Source: Candidatus Accumulibacter appositus (GTDB lineage Bacteria; Pseudomonadota; Gammaproteobacteria; Burkholderiales; Rhodocyclaceae). Taken from it: a stretch of 64,000 nucleotides of DNA. The translations under genes and the position numbers were made by a program. Below are positions 7,946 to 20,500 of the stretch, piece after piece (positions within the stretch are counted from its first letter, which is position 1; every line of letters starts with the position of its first letter). The DNA is taken from contig JEMX01000044.1 in assembly GCA_000585055.1 (NCBI GenBank), forward strand, positions 1-64,000, written 5' to 3'. The notes below the pieces were generated by a model. The model searched no databases. It saw only the letters and a list, made by a program, of their open reading frames with translations, and was not told the origin of the DNA.

Positions 7946-10900
7946 ATGACTGTCCGGGGGATGTCACCAGGCTTGGCGAAGTTGAGCCGCCCGCGGCTCG
8001 CTCGCGTTCATCCTCGCGAGCGCTTGTTTCAGCGCCTCGACGAATGTCTGGAACATCCGGCGGTGTGGGTGAGCGGTGTTGCCGGCGCTGGCAAGACGAC
8101 CTTGATCGCCAGCTACCTCAGTGCGCGGAAGTTGCCAGCCCTCTGGTACCACGTTGACGGCAGCGATATCGATCCCGCGGCGTGTTGCCATTACCTTCGC
8201 CTCGCTGCGGCCCGCATTGCGCCGCGGGCCTGCAGTCAACTCCCTTCGCTTCCGCCGACCCTGAACGCTGACGAGGGGTCATTCTTCAGCAGCTTTTTCG
8301 CTGCGCTGTACGCCTGCAGCAGAAGTCTGCGCATTCTCGTCGTCGACAACAGTCACGAAGCGCTCGCTTCGCCCGGGTTTCGCAAGCTTCTGCGGGCCGC
8401 GATCCGCGAAGCGCCCGAAAACGTCCGCGTGATCATTACCAGCCGTACGCGGCCCAGTGGTGACAGCGCGCGTTTGCGGGCCAACGGCTATCTGGCGGTG
8501 CTGGACGCGGAAGAGCTGTCGTTTACCGAGGAGGAGTCCATCGCCGTGCAGCGACTCGCCGCCGCCGGAGGCCGGATGCGCAGCATCGATCAGATGCGCC
8601 ACTTGCACCAGATGACCGGCGGCTGGCCCGCCGGTGTCAAGCTGCTACTGCAGTTGGAGGCTCCCGATTCCTTGCCGGCCGCCGACGCTCGGCTCGCCAG
8701 GGGCAGCGCGCTTTTCGAGTTTCTGGCGAAAGAGGTCTTCGACCGCCAGTCAGAAGAAGTCCGTGGTGTCCTCCTCAAGCTCGCGTATCTGCCGCGCATC
8801 AGCCCGGCGATGGCTTGCAAGCTTGTCGCCAGCCCCGAGGCAGCCCAGATTCTCGCAACGATGCACGCTGACAATATCTTCACGTCGGCGCACGGCGTCG
8901 ATGGAGAGTTTCATTATCGCTTTCATCCCTTGCTGCGCGAATTCCTGCTGCTGCGCGCCGAGTCTGCCTTACCGGGCGAAGAGCGCGAGGGCATCGGGCG
9001 CCAGGCCGCCGCCCTTCTGGCGCAGAGCGGCGAAGTCGACGCCGCGGCGCAGGTGCTCATTTCTGGCCACCAATGGGATGAGTTGCAGCGTCTGGTGCTC
9101 GAACAGGCGTCGAATCTCGTCGACCGCGGCTGGCACCGGACCCTGTCGGTGTGGCTCGACGCCTTTCCCGAAGCGAACGTCACTGGCGATCCGTGGCTCA
9201 GCTACTGGCAGGGTGTGGCGCTGCTGCCCTTCGATCCGCCCGCTGGCCAGCGGCGCCTCGAGGATTCCTATGCTCTGTTCAGAGAACGGCATCTTGGTGA
9301 GGGTTCTTTTCTCGCCTGGTCTGCAAACGTCGATCTGATCTGTCTCGAGTGGGCGGATTTCAGCAAGCTCGATCACTGGCTCGACGAGGCGAAGGCTCTC
9401 CTCGGCGAATTTGGCGCGCCGGCCGATAAGCACGCGGCGCGCTTCGCTGCCAGCATGTTCGGTGCTTTGCTCTTTCGTCGTCCGCAGAACCCGACAATCC
9501 ATGTTTGGGCCAAGCGTCTGTTGTTGCACATCGAGGCCTGTGTCGACCCCAATCAGCGCATCCAACTCGCCTGCAACCTGCAAATCCACTACACCGTCGG
9601 CGTCGGCTTGAACGTCGAACTCGATCGTCTGATGAAAGCGATCGAACCTCCGGCAGGAACAAGGCTCGCGCCACTCACCGGGGCGTTGCTCTGGGCTTTG
9701 CGCTCGATGCACCACTGGAGTCGCGGCGAGAGCGAACAGGCGGCGGCGGCCGCCGAGAGCGGCGGCAAACTGGCACGCGAGAAGCACCTGCGCATGTGGG
9801 ATTTCATGCTCGGCGCGCTGCTCGTGTACGCGCGCCTGAACAACGGTGAACTCAGCCGCGGTCGTACCGCTCTCGCGCGACTAAAAAAATCGCTCGATTC
9901 GAAGCGCAAGATCGACGTTGCACACTTCCACTACCTCGCCTGCCTGGCCAGCCTGAGTGACGGCGAAGGCGCGCCAGCCCTGGCCCACATCGAAACCGCC
10001 AACGCCATTTCCCTTCGCTATGGCGGACCACAGCAGGAGGCGCTCGGCGCGCTCGCCCGCGCGCAGGCGCTGCATGCTGTGGGACGGACACTTGAAGCAC
10101 GGCCCGTGCTTGAGCATGGCCGCCAGATCGCCCTGGCGATGGACAGTGGCATCCTGTCTTTTCAGGCCGACCTCTGCGCAGCTCTGTTCGCTCTCGACGC
10201 CGGCGACGAGGACGCTTGTGCCAAGGCGCTCGAGAGCGCTTTCACCGTCGGTGCCGCACGCGACTACCTCAACCACAACAGCTTTCGACCGGCGGTCATG
10301 GCGCGGCTTTGTGCCTTTGCCCTGGCGCATGACATCGCCCCCGACTACGCTCGCCGCCTGATCCGCGCGAGGAAGCTCAAGCCACCCGCTCTTGAAGTGG
10401 ACGGCTGGCCATGGCCGGTGAGAATCTACACCCTCGGGCGTTTCAGTCTGGTCGTCGATGGCCGGCCCATTGCCGAAACCAGCCCGCTGCAGCACAAACC
10501 GATCGAGCTGTTGCAGGCGCTACTTTCCTTCGGAGGGCGCCAAGTCGCGATAGCCAGACTGATCGGCTGTCTTTGGCCCGAGGCCGAGAGCAAGAGTGGG
10601 CGCGGGGCCTTCGACACTGCTCTTCTGCGCTTGCGCCGACTGCTCGGCCACGACGATTCACTGATCATCGAGGGCGGCCGGCTGACGTTGAACCCGATGT
10701 TGTGCTGGGTCGACGTATGGTGCTTTGAACGGCTGCTCGGTGCGAGTGAAGAGGGTCTTCTTCACCCAGGGGACTCCGACACCGAGGACCTGCTGGCGCG
10801 AAACGACACCTTGCTGGACTTCTACCATGGCGACTTCCTCGAACACGAAAGCGCTCACCCCTGGGCCTCGCGGCGACAGGAGCGTTTGCGCGATAGGCTG

Positions 10901-11191
10901 CTGAATGTGGTCGATGGCATCGGCAGACGTCTCGAAGCCGGACAATTCTGGGATAGAGCGGTCACGCATTACCGGCGTGCCATCATCCTCGAACCGCTCG
11001 CCGAACCCTTCTACCGCCGTCTCATGGGCTGTCTGCAACAACTCGGCGAGCGCGCCGAGGCGCTGCGCGTCTATGCGCAATGCCGCAAAGCCTTGTCGGG
11101 TGGACTGCAGGCGACGCCATCCCCGGCGACGGAAGCGATCCGTGAAGCCATCGAAAGTCTGTCGCGCTTACAGGACGGCTTCAGCGGCTGA
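7946..11191 (+). CDS. STAND (MalT-like) ATPase transcriptional regulator with C-terminal BTAD domain
   Basis: Predicted 1,081 residues from the ATG at 7946, with AGGAG ten bases upstream. Longer in-frame readings would overlap the divergent peptidase-like gene. The N-terminus is a STAND P-loop ATPase: Walker A GVAGAGKTT (44-52), Walker B-like LRILVVDNSH (about 128-137), and the MalT-like sensor sequence VIITSRTRP and MTGGWPAGVKLLLQL. The middle is a long alpha-helical region, probably TPR-like. From about residue 821 comes a winged-helix DNA-binding segment (VRIYTLGRFSLVVDGRPI) followed by a bacterial transcriptional activator domain, as in SARP/AfsR proteins. Such proteins are ligand-controlled switches that oligomerise and activate transcription. 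Walker B ends DN rather than the usual DD. It ends 378 bp before the giant gene on the same strand, so that gene is the obvious candidate target. Confidence 0.88.
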   Translation: MTVRGMSPGLAKLSRPRLARVHPRERLFQRLDECLEHPAVWVSGVAGAGKTTLIASYLSARKLPALWYHVDGSDIDPAACCHYLRLAAARIAPRACSQLPSLPPTLNADEGSFFSSFFAALYACSRSLRILVVDNSHEALASPGFRKLLRAAIREAPENVRVIITSRTRPSGDSARLRANGYLAVLDAEELSFTEEESIAVQRLAAAGGRMRSIDQMRHLHQMTGGWPAGVKLLLQLEAPDSLPAADARLARGSALFEFLAKEVFDRQSEEVRGVLLKLAYLPRISPAMACKLVASPEAAQILATMHADNIFTSAHGVDGEFHYRFHPLLREFLLLRAESALPGEEREGIGRQAAALLAQSGEVDAAAQVLISGHQWDELQRLVLEQASNLVDRGWHRTLSVWLDAFPEANVTGDPWLSYWQGVALLPFDPPAGQRRLEDSYALFRERHLGEGSFLAWSANVDLICLEWADFSKLDHWLDEAKALLGEFGAPADKHAARFAASMFGALLFRRPQNPTIHVWAKRLLLHIEACVDPNQRIQLACNLQIHYTVGVGLNVELDRLMKAIEPPAGTRLAPLTGALLWALRSMHHWSRGESEQAAAAAESGGKLAREKHLRMWDFMLGALLVYARLNNGELSRGRTALARLKKSLDSKRKIDVAHFHYLACLASLSDGEGAPALAHIETANAISLRYGGPQQEALGALARAQALHAVGRTLEARPVLEHGRQIALAMDSGILSFQADLCAALFALDAGDEDACAKALESAFTVGAARDYLNHNSFRPAVMARLCAFALAHDIAPDYARRLIRARKLKPPALEVDGWPWPVRIYTLGRFSLVVDGRPIAETSPLQHKPIELLQALLSFGGRQVAIARLIGCLWPEAESKSGRGAFDTALLRLRRLLGHDDSLIIEGGRLTLNPMLCWVDVWCFERLLGASEEGLLHPGDSDTEDLLARNDTLLDFYHGDFLEHESAHPWASRRQERLRDRLLNVVDGIGRRLEAGQFWDRAVTHYRRAIILEPLAEPFYRRLMGCLQQLGERAEALRVYAQCRKALSGGLQATPSPATEAIREAIESLSRLQDGFSG

Positions 11192-11569
11192 AAGAAAGCC
11201 AGACGCTTCCGTCCGCTTTCCCCAACGACGGCCCCATCGCGCCGCTCGTCACGTCAGGACGCCGATTTATTGCAGAAATCTGCCCTTGTGTATGCAAGCT
11301 GTAAGAAGGGTCATGCGATATTGATGGCGTCTTTGTGCTGCTCGTACGGGGTACGGGTAGGGAGAGCGGGGGAAGCGTCGCGGTGCTCAGCATGTTCCCC
11401 AAGCGCGTCGGAGAAGCCCGCGTGAGGGCCTTGCCGATTCGCGCAGGGACCGATGATCGCTCCTGGCTGCCCGCGTTGCTCCCGCCACGCCAAGGTTTTT
11501 CATCGTATTGCGCTTTGCCGGTCGAGCGAGCCGTCGATCACAAGGCGCCGTGCTTGGAAAGGAGCCGAA
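11192..11569. other. Leader region of the giant gene
   Basis: This 378-bp stretch lies between the STAND regulator stop and the giant gene ATG. No independent coding frame is convincing. The giant frame is open from 11453, but the ribosome site argues for the start at 11570. Only a weak promoter-like pair is seen (TTGCAG at 11270, TATGCA at 11291, spacing 15). The region most likely contains the giant gene's promoter and a long leader. Confidence 0.5.
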
Positions 11570-14500
11570 ATGGGTCGCCGTCCTCCTGTCTTCGATGTCA
11601 CTTCTTCGCGAGCCTCATTTGCCCTATCCAGGCTCACCAGCGCCCTACGAAGTGCGCTCAAGCTACCCTGGCCGTTTGCTGACAAGCCAGAACGAGCAGC
11701 TATCGCAGCAGCAGCGGCCCGCAAGATCTTCTTCGAGAGCCTCGAACAGCGATTGCTGCTGTCGGGTGATGTGCTCCCGGCGGCGTCAACGCTGCTTCAG
11801 GAAAACGAGCCAGAGAACAACTCCCTGCTGACCGCGACGGTCATGCCGCTCACCGAGGATCCGCTCGGCAGCGGCCTGGCGATTGGCCGTGCGGAGGGTC
11901 AGCAACAGCCGGCGATCAGCGGCGACTATTGGTCGGACCCGGACTGGTGGCGGCTGCAACTGCAGCAGGGCGACGTCATTTCCGTGAGTGTCGATACGCC
12001 GACGAGTGACATGGACCCGTATCTATGGCTCGGCGATGGCAGCGGCAGCGGGATCACCTCGGACGACAACGGCGGTCCGGGAACGGATGCGGCGATCAGC
12101 CACTACACGGTCACCGCGACCGGTGTCTATTACGTTCAGGTGGGCCGAAACGGGAACAGCGCCACGCCGGGCGCCTATGAATTGCATGTCGAGCGTGCGC
12201 GTGGCATCGAACTGGAGTCCGACCTCGGCTACAGCAACGACAGCGTCGGCGGCGCGAATACGCTCACATTGGCGGGGAGCGGTGGTCATCGCACGGCGAC
12301 GGTGGCCGGCACGATCATGGCGGTCGAAGGCAGCAACACCGACGAAGATTTTTACAACCTCGGCTTGTTCAACGCCGGCAACCTTGTCGAGTTGAGCACG
12401 CGCCTGCCAAGCGACAGTACACTGCTCCCGAAAGTGACGCTGCTCGACGCCGCGGGCCAAGTCCTTGCCGACGAAGACGGCGACGCCACCGACGGCCACG
12501 CCAAGGTCACGCTTGCCTCGGACGGCGTGATCTACGCCCGCGTCGAAGCCATCAGCGGGTCCGGTTCGCGCGGCCAATACCTGCTCGACGTAGACATCAG
12601 CGACCCCGTCCGCCCACGAATAACCGGTGTCACGGGTCTCCCGGCGTTGGCGACCGAGATCACGCTGGACCCTGGCGCGCTACCGAGTACGCAGGGTTGG
12701 CGCTATTACAGCAATGGCTATGCCGAGTCGAGTATCTTCTCGACCGACGGCAGCACGCTGAGCCAGAACACCATGGGCAGCGGCGGCCATTACGCCCACT
12801 ACCAGCAGGACCACATCGTCGACGCCAGCCGGCCCTTCGAACTGAGCCTGCGCGCGCGGTTACTGCAGGAAGAGCGTGCCAGCGGCACGGACCACAACGG
12901 ATTCGCATTTGCCGTTTTTACCGGCATTCACCACGTCAACCTGTCCTTCAGCCCGACCGGGGTACAGCTCAGCGGCACCACCAACACCACGGTGGCGCTC
13001 GATACGAGCGTCTTCCACGACTACGCGCTGTCGGGCGACCCGTCCGGAAGCTACAGCCTGGCGGTTGACGGTGTCGTGGCTGCGCGCGGCGAGCTCTCCA
13101 AATCGTCGGGGGCGAGCTACGTTTGGTTCGGCGATGCGACCGGCGGCCCGAACGCCCAGGCCGAACTGACGCAATTGATATTCAAGCAACCGGAAGCGCA
13201 TGACCTGGTCGGTCCGACGCTCGGCGTGAGCTTCAGCGAAGCACTCGATGCGGCGACGGTGCAGGGGACGCCGGGCGTATGGCAGTACGGCGGACACACC
13301 TACACCCTGACCCCACGTTCGATGAGCTGGACCGAAGCCGAAGCCGAGGCCCAGCGACTGGGTGGGCACCTGGTGACGATCAACGACGAAGCCGAGCAGG
13401 CGTGGGTGAGCGAGACCTTCGGCGGCTGGGGCGGGTGGTACTTCTGGCTGGGCATGAACCGCAGCGACAACAGCATGCAATGGGCGAGTGGTGAGCCCGT
13501 GAGCTACACCAACTGGGGAGGAGGCGAGCCCAGTGGTTACAACTACGGTTACCTGACCTGGGATGGACGCTGGTACAACACCCACAGTACCGGACTGGGT
13601 AGCGGCGGCTGGGGTGTGATCGAGATCGACGATGCAGGCGCCGACGGTGACGCCGACGGCTTGCCGGACCTTCTCGATCCGTATCCCACGAACGCTGCCA
13701 ACGCCTTCGAACTGCGCGAAGCCGGGCCGGATGCCAGTTTCGATACCGCCGACGACGTTCTCTACACGCTGCGCCAGACCGCGTTCAGCGGCATCGGCGT
13801 GTCCTTGCGCATCAACGAAGGCACGCTGGGTGCGGGCAGCTACCGTTTCAGTGCCACGTCGACGATCAAGGATCCCGCCGGTAATGTGCTCGATGGGAAC
13901 GGCGACGGCAGCGGCGGTGATGCGTATCAGCGCTTCTTCACCATCGATCAGCCGCCTGGCTACCAGATTGAGCACAGCGGATTCGGTCCGCAGGCACCGC
14001 TGCTCGAACTCACTGACGACCCGGTGGGTAGTGGGCTGGCGATCGGACGGGCGCTGGGACGTCTCGACCCGGCCTACAACAGCGACTACAGCGATATGGA
14101 CGCCTGGCGCATCGAGCTGGCACAGGGTGATCGGGTATCGATCAGCGTCGACAGTCCGGCGAGCACCCTTTACCCGTCAATGTGGCTCTACGATCCGGCA
14201 GGGAGCAATGTCGCTTCCGACAGTGGCGGTCCCGGCTATGGGCAGGGTTACGGCCCGGATTACGATACCTTCATCAGCGACTACCAGGTACAAACCGGCG
14301 GCACGTACCTGCTACTGGTGGCGAAAAACTATCACGGCGGCGAAACCCGTGGCGCTTACGAGTTGCACGTCGAGCGTGCGCGTGGCATCGAACTGGAGTC
14401 CGACCTCGGCTACAGCAATGACAGCGTTGGCGGCGCGAACGTATTGACCCTGGCCGTCTCAGGCACGCACCGCACGGCGACGGTCGCCGGCACGATCATG

Positions 14501-17500
14501 GCAGCCACCGACAGCAACACCGACGAGGACTTCTACAACCTCGGCCAGATCAAGGCCGGTGAAACCGTTTTCCTCAGCACCCGCATCCTGTCCAGCAGTT
14601 CCTTGCGACCCGCTCTGGAACTCCGAAATTCGCACAACGTCGTGGTGGCGATCAGCACCAACGTGGTTGGTGCGGCGGCGCGTTTCGACGTCATTGCTGA
14701 CGACACCTACTACGTCGTCGTCAAGGGAATTTCGGGCCAGGGGTCGCGCGGCCAGTATCTCCTCGATGTCTCCGTCTGGCCCACTGGGGAGGTGTCATAC
14801 GCCGATCTGATGGTGCCTTCCGTCACCCTCCCGGCGGACGCTTCCAGCGGTGAAACGATTCGTGTCGGCTGGACGGTGGAAAATCTCGGGACCGGGATCA
14901 CTGACCGGGCAAACTGGGCCGATCGCGTCGTCTTGTCCGCGAACGAACAGTATGGCGATGCGGACGACGTGGTGCTGGCAACGGTTCTGCACAGCGGAGA
15001 GCTGGCTGTCGGCGAGTCCTACACCGTCGAGGCAGACGTGCAGTTGCCGCGTGGCAAGGCGGGTTCCTATTGGCTGTTCGTGCAGGCGGACAGCAGTCTC
15101 GGTGTTTTCGAGCACATCTTCGACGGCAACAACGTCGGCCAGAGCGCCACGCAAATCGCCATTGCTAGGACCCTGGCGGCCGACCTGCGGGTTGCTGACC
15201 TGCAGGCAAGCGCAATGGCCATCTCCGGGCGCTCTCTGGACGTCACTTGGACCGTCGAGAATGCCGGTGATGGCACGACCGGTGACGGCTTCCCGGCTGG
15301 CGTCGTTTCCGAGTGGACCGATCGCCTCGTCCTGAGTCGCAACCTTTTGCGCGGCGATGGCGACGATACCGTGCTTGGGACGTTTACGCATATTGGCGAA
15401 CTGGCGGCGGGTGGGTCCTATAACCGATCGGAGGCGGTGCTGCTACCGGCTGGGATCGAAGGCGACTTTTTCCTCTACCTGCAGACTGACATCCCGGACA
15501 AGGTTTACGAAGAGAATTGGGAGGCGAACAACGCTTCCGCATTCCGTCCGCTGCGAATCGACCTTCCGCGTCCCGATCTGCTCGTCAGTGCCGTCGACGT
15601 CCCGGCTTCGGCGCTCAACGGTGCCGATATCCTGGTCTCGTGGAACGTCGAAAACCAGGGAACGCTGGCGACCGGCGCTGCCAATTGGACAGATCGAGTC
15701 ATTCTGTCCACGGACGCGGTCCTGGATGGCGCCGACGTCGTGCTCAAGTCTCTCGCACATGCGGGGGCGCTCGCGGTGGGCGAAGGCTACGCCGCGCAAA
15801 CCACGGTGACCATTCCGACCGGCTACAGCATGTCCGAGGGCGAGTATTTTCTGTTTGTCGAGACGGAAGCGGGCAAGGTCATCACCGAGGCGATCGAAAG
15901 CAACAACGCGACCTCATCGGCGATTCAGCTCGCCTTCCCAGCGCATGTCAGCTTCTGGGATGGCGGCGGGGATGGAGTTTCGTGGAGCGATCCGAACAAC
16001 TGGACCCGCAACACGCTGCCCGGCGCGGACGACACGGTGACGATCGACGCACCAGGGGATCTCACCGTGGTGCACCAGGCGGGCGATGACACGCTGCGTC
16101 GCTTGATCCTGGACGACAAGCTTCTGCTTTCCGGCGGCAGCCTGGCGACTGTCGAGGACTTGACTGTGAACTCGACGCTGACGCTGGCCGGCGATCCGAA
16201 CAACACGGTGTTGCGCGGCTTGGTCTCCGGCTCCGGTGCCGTCTTCGTCTCCGAAGGTCGCGGCGCGACCCTGGACGGAGTGACGCTGGATGGCGTCCCG
16301 CTGACGGATCGAGGCCAGCTACGGGTGATCAATGGCCTGGCCCTGCAGGGATCGACCATCACCCTGCTCGGCGATACGCCGGGTGCGGATCGTTCGCTGG
16401 AGTTTGTTGGGGCTCAGACCCTGGGCGGTAGCGGGGAAGTGATCTTCAGTGGCAATGCCAGCCGCAATCTGGTGTTGGCGACTGATGGCACGCTGACGCT
16501 TGCTTCGGGAATAACCGTTCATGGCGGCTCGGGCATCGTCGGGCAAGATCCCGGCGCTGTCGGCGCGGATGCCGAACTGCTGGTGGAAGGCCGGATCGTC
16601 GCCGACTCCGGCGGCCAGGAGATCTTCGTTAACGCCACCTCGGTACTTAATCACGGCACGCTTGGCGCTTCAAACGGCGGCAATCTGCGCCTGACGGGGC
16701 TGGCACCGAACGAGGGGTTGCTCGATGCCGGCGCTGGGGGCACGATCCACATTGACGGCGATCTGACCAACGCCTCGTTGGGGACGCTGCGGGTCTCGGT
16801 CACTGGTGACCAGCCGCAGCAGTATGGGCGAATCGATGTGGGTGGCACGGTGCACCAGGGTGGCACCCTCCACGTAGCACTTTCGGGAGCCGCCGTTCCC
16901 GACGTTGCGCTGAGACGGGGGCTGCTCACCTACCACGCTCGCGATGGCCAGTTCGCGGACATTCGCGGGCTGGATGTTGCGTATGGCAATAACGCGACGG
17001 TGCAGAACGGCGCCAGCCTGGCGCTGGGTAAGGTAGGGCAGGCGTTCAGCTTCGATGGAACCGACGATCATCTGAGCATACCGGATAGCGTTGCCTGGAA
17101 CTTTGGCAGTGACGACTTCACAATCGAGCTGTGGACGAAGCTTGATACTGTCAAGCGCAGCATGTTCATCCACCAGCGGCAAGGTTCCGGACCGGGTGGA
17201 TTCGAGTTCTACTACGAACCCGGTTCCGTCAACGGGTGGCTACGTTTTAACCGGGACAGTGGGCACAATGTCATCGATCGAGCTTGGCAAGCGGAACCGA
17301 ATCGCTGGTATCACCTTGCCGTAACGCGGACGACTGGTACCTACCGACTGTTCGTCGATGGTGTCCAGTTGGGCGGCGAGGAAATTGACGCGAATCCGGT
17401 CCGGGATGTGACGGGGCCGCTGAGCATCGGTCAGTATCCCAACAATTATTCAGTCGATGGCTTGCTTGACGAGGTCAGCATCTATCGCCGCGCGCTCTCC

Positions 17501-20500
17501 GGCAGAGAAATCCGTGCCATCTTCGACGCCGGCAGCGCCGGCAAAGGCACCACCCCAGCGTCGCCGCCACCCTCCGGACTGGTCGGCTGGTGGAGCGCAG
17601 ACTGGGGACCGAACGACTTCGTGTCCGCCTTTAAGTTCGCCACCGAAGTCACCGACACCGGCATCAATCTGGTCACCAAGGAGCGCGAGCTTCCCGACCT
17701 GCAGACGGTCTCCGTCAGCGCGCCGAGCGCGGCGCAGAGTGGCGACTACATCGTTGTCTACTGGGACGTGCACAATCCCGGGCTCGATACCGGCAACGTC
17801 TCGTGGATGGACCGGGTCATCCTCTCCGAAGACGCGGTGCTCGACGCGGGCGACATCGAACTTGGCCGGGTGCTTCACGAGGAAGGCTTGCCCAAGGGTG
17901 AAAGCTATCGGGAGGCCGGCGTCTACACGGTGCCGATTGACTCCGCCGGGGACTTCACCATCTTCGTTACGGCGGACAGCGACTTCGCCGTCTTCGAGGG
18001 GCTCAAGGAAGCCAACAACAGTGGCCGGACCGCACAGCCGATCCACGTGACCTTGCGTCCGGTGCCGAACCTGCAGGTTGCCAGCATCGATGTGCCGGCC
18101 GAGGCGCAACCCGATCAACGCGTGCGCCTGTCATGGAGCGTGGCCAACTCAGGCGCCGGCAACGCGATCGGTCCCTGGATCGACGAGGTGTACCTGTCTG
18201 CCGATGGGTCGCTCAGCGGGGCGACGCTGCTGGCCTCCGTCCGGCGCGATGGCGGCATGATCCCGGACGCCAGCTACACGGCCTTTGCCGACGTCACCTT
18301 GCCGCGTGTCGCGGATGGCGACTACCGGATCGTGGTGTCCACCGATGCCACGAAGAGGGTACACGAGCGCTTCGACGAAGGCGACAACATCACGGTTTCG
18401 GCGTCGACCATCGCCTTCGGGCACGCCGACCTGCAGGTTTCGGCCATCTCGGCGCCTGACGAGCAACAACGGGGTTATCCGGTGCAGGTTCCAGTGACCT
18501 GGACGGTGAGCAACCAGGGTCAGCGCCCGACGATTCCGGGTGCCTGGCAGGACTACGTCTTCCTGTCGCAGAACGCCGTGATCGGCGACGCCGACGACGT
18601 GCAGGTGGGAAGCTTCCTGCACAACGGGACACTGCAGCCCGGCGAGAGCGTCGAGCAGACGCGCAGCGTCTCGCTGCCTTTCGGCGTCAAAGGTCAGTAC
18701 TACCTGTTCGTCACCGCGGACGGCGCAAACCACGTCTTCGAAGCCGATCACGAGAGCAATAACCAATCGCAGCTCGAAGCGGTAGACGTGCTCACCGCGT
18801 ACGCGGACTTCGCCGTCGATGCCGTGGTCGTTCCCGTCGACGGTGGCGCCAGCGGCACGCCGGTACAGTTATCCTGGAAAGTGAGCAACGTCGGGATTCA
18901 CGAGACGCTCGGCAGCAGTTCGTGGTCGGACGCCATCTACCTGTCGGCCGATGACGCTCTCGACGGCACCGACACCTTGCTGGCGACGGTCCCGCGTGGC
19001 GGCGTCGTGCCGGTGGGCGCCACCTATACCGGACGGGCCTCGCCGGTCCTTCCGAACGGCATCGAGGGACCCTTCCACATCATCGTCGTGGCCGATACTG
19101 GCAGTGCGGTCTACGAGGATGGTCGGCGCGGCAACAACCAGGGGAGCCAGTCTATCGAGGTGCTGCCCAAGCCGGCGCCAGACCTGCGCGTCGAGCCGAC
19201 TATCGTCGTTCCTCCCGAAGGTCAGCCCGACCGCAGCGTCGCCATTTCCTGGACAGTGAGCAACAACGGGCTCGGCAACGCCGAGGGTTCCTGGGTGGAC
19301 AGCGTCTATCTTTCCCCCGACGGCACGCTCACCGGTGCGACGCTCCTCGGCGAGTTGCGGCACGACGGTGGGCTTGCCGTCGGCGCAAGCTACAGCCAGA
19401 CGGCAAACCTGATGCTGCCGCGTGTTGGCGATGGCAACTACCGCATCGTGATCAAGACCGACGCGGCCGATGTCATCTTTGAAGGCAAGCTGGGCAGCGA
19501 AGCGGAGAACAACAACGTCACGGTCGCGGCGTCCTCCGTCGAGATGGGCCACCCCGACCTCCGGGTTCCCCAGGTGACGGTGCCTGGGGGGCTGATTGAG
19601 GGCTTCCCGGTGCGGCTGCCGATCAGTTGGACGGTGACCAATGACGGGCCGCGTCCTTCACTTGCAGCGACCTGGAACGACCAGGTCGTTCTCTCGCGCA
19701 ACGCGGTGCTCGGCGATGGCGACGATCAGGTGGTCGGGAGTTTCACGCGCTTTGGATCGCTGCAGGCCGGCGAGAGTTACACGCGCGGCGAAACGCTCAC
19801 CCTGCCGATCGGGGTGTCGGGAGATTACCGCCTTTTCGTGCGTACCGACGCGCAGGGGCAGGTCTACGAGGGTGGCGCCGATGACGGAAACAACGCTTCC
19901 GTAGCCGCTGCTGTCTCGCTGCTCACACCTTATGCCGATCTGGTTGTCGATTCGGTGAGTGCGCCGAGCGACGCGCTTGGGCGCGACACCATCCAGGTTT
20001 CGTGGACCGTCCGTAACCAGGGTCAGGACGCAACGCACGCGCAGGTCTGGAGCGAGCGGATCGTGCTTTCTGCCGATGCGACGCTTGACGGCAAGGACCT
20101 GGAAATCGGTCGGATCACCCATGTTGGTGACGTCGCTCCCGCTGAGAGTTACAGCGAGTCGGGGGCTTTCACACTGCCGGAGAGGTTGCAGGGCAGCTTC
20201 CACGTGTTCGTCGCTACCGACGCCGCTGGGGCCGTCTACGAGGATGCCTTCGAAGACAACAATCTTGGCGAGGCGAGCACGCTGCTGACCGTGGCGACGC
20301 CGCCAACGCCGAACCTGCGGGTGACCCGTGTCGCCGGTCCAGTCAGTGGCTATTCCGGCGATTTCGCCCGGGTGACCTGGACGGTTACCAACGACGGCGC
20401 AATGCCGGCACGCGGCGGCTGGAGCGACCGTGTCTACCTGTCGGTCAATGGGCTCGTCGAGGGGCCGGTGCTGGCCACTGTCCGCCACGAGAACGCGCTC

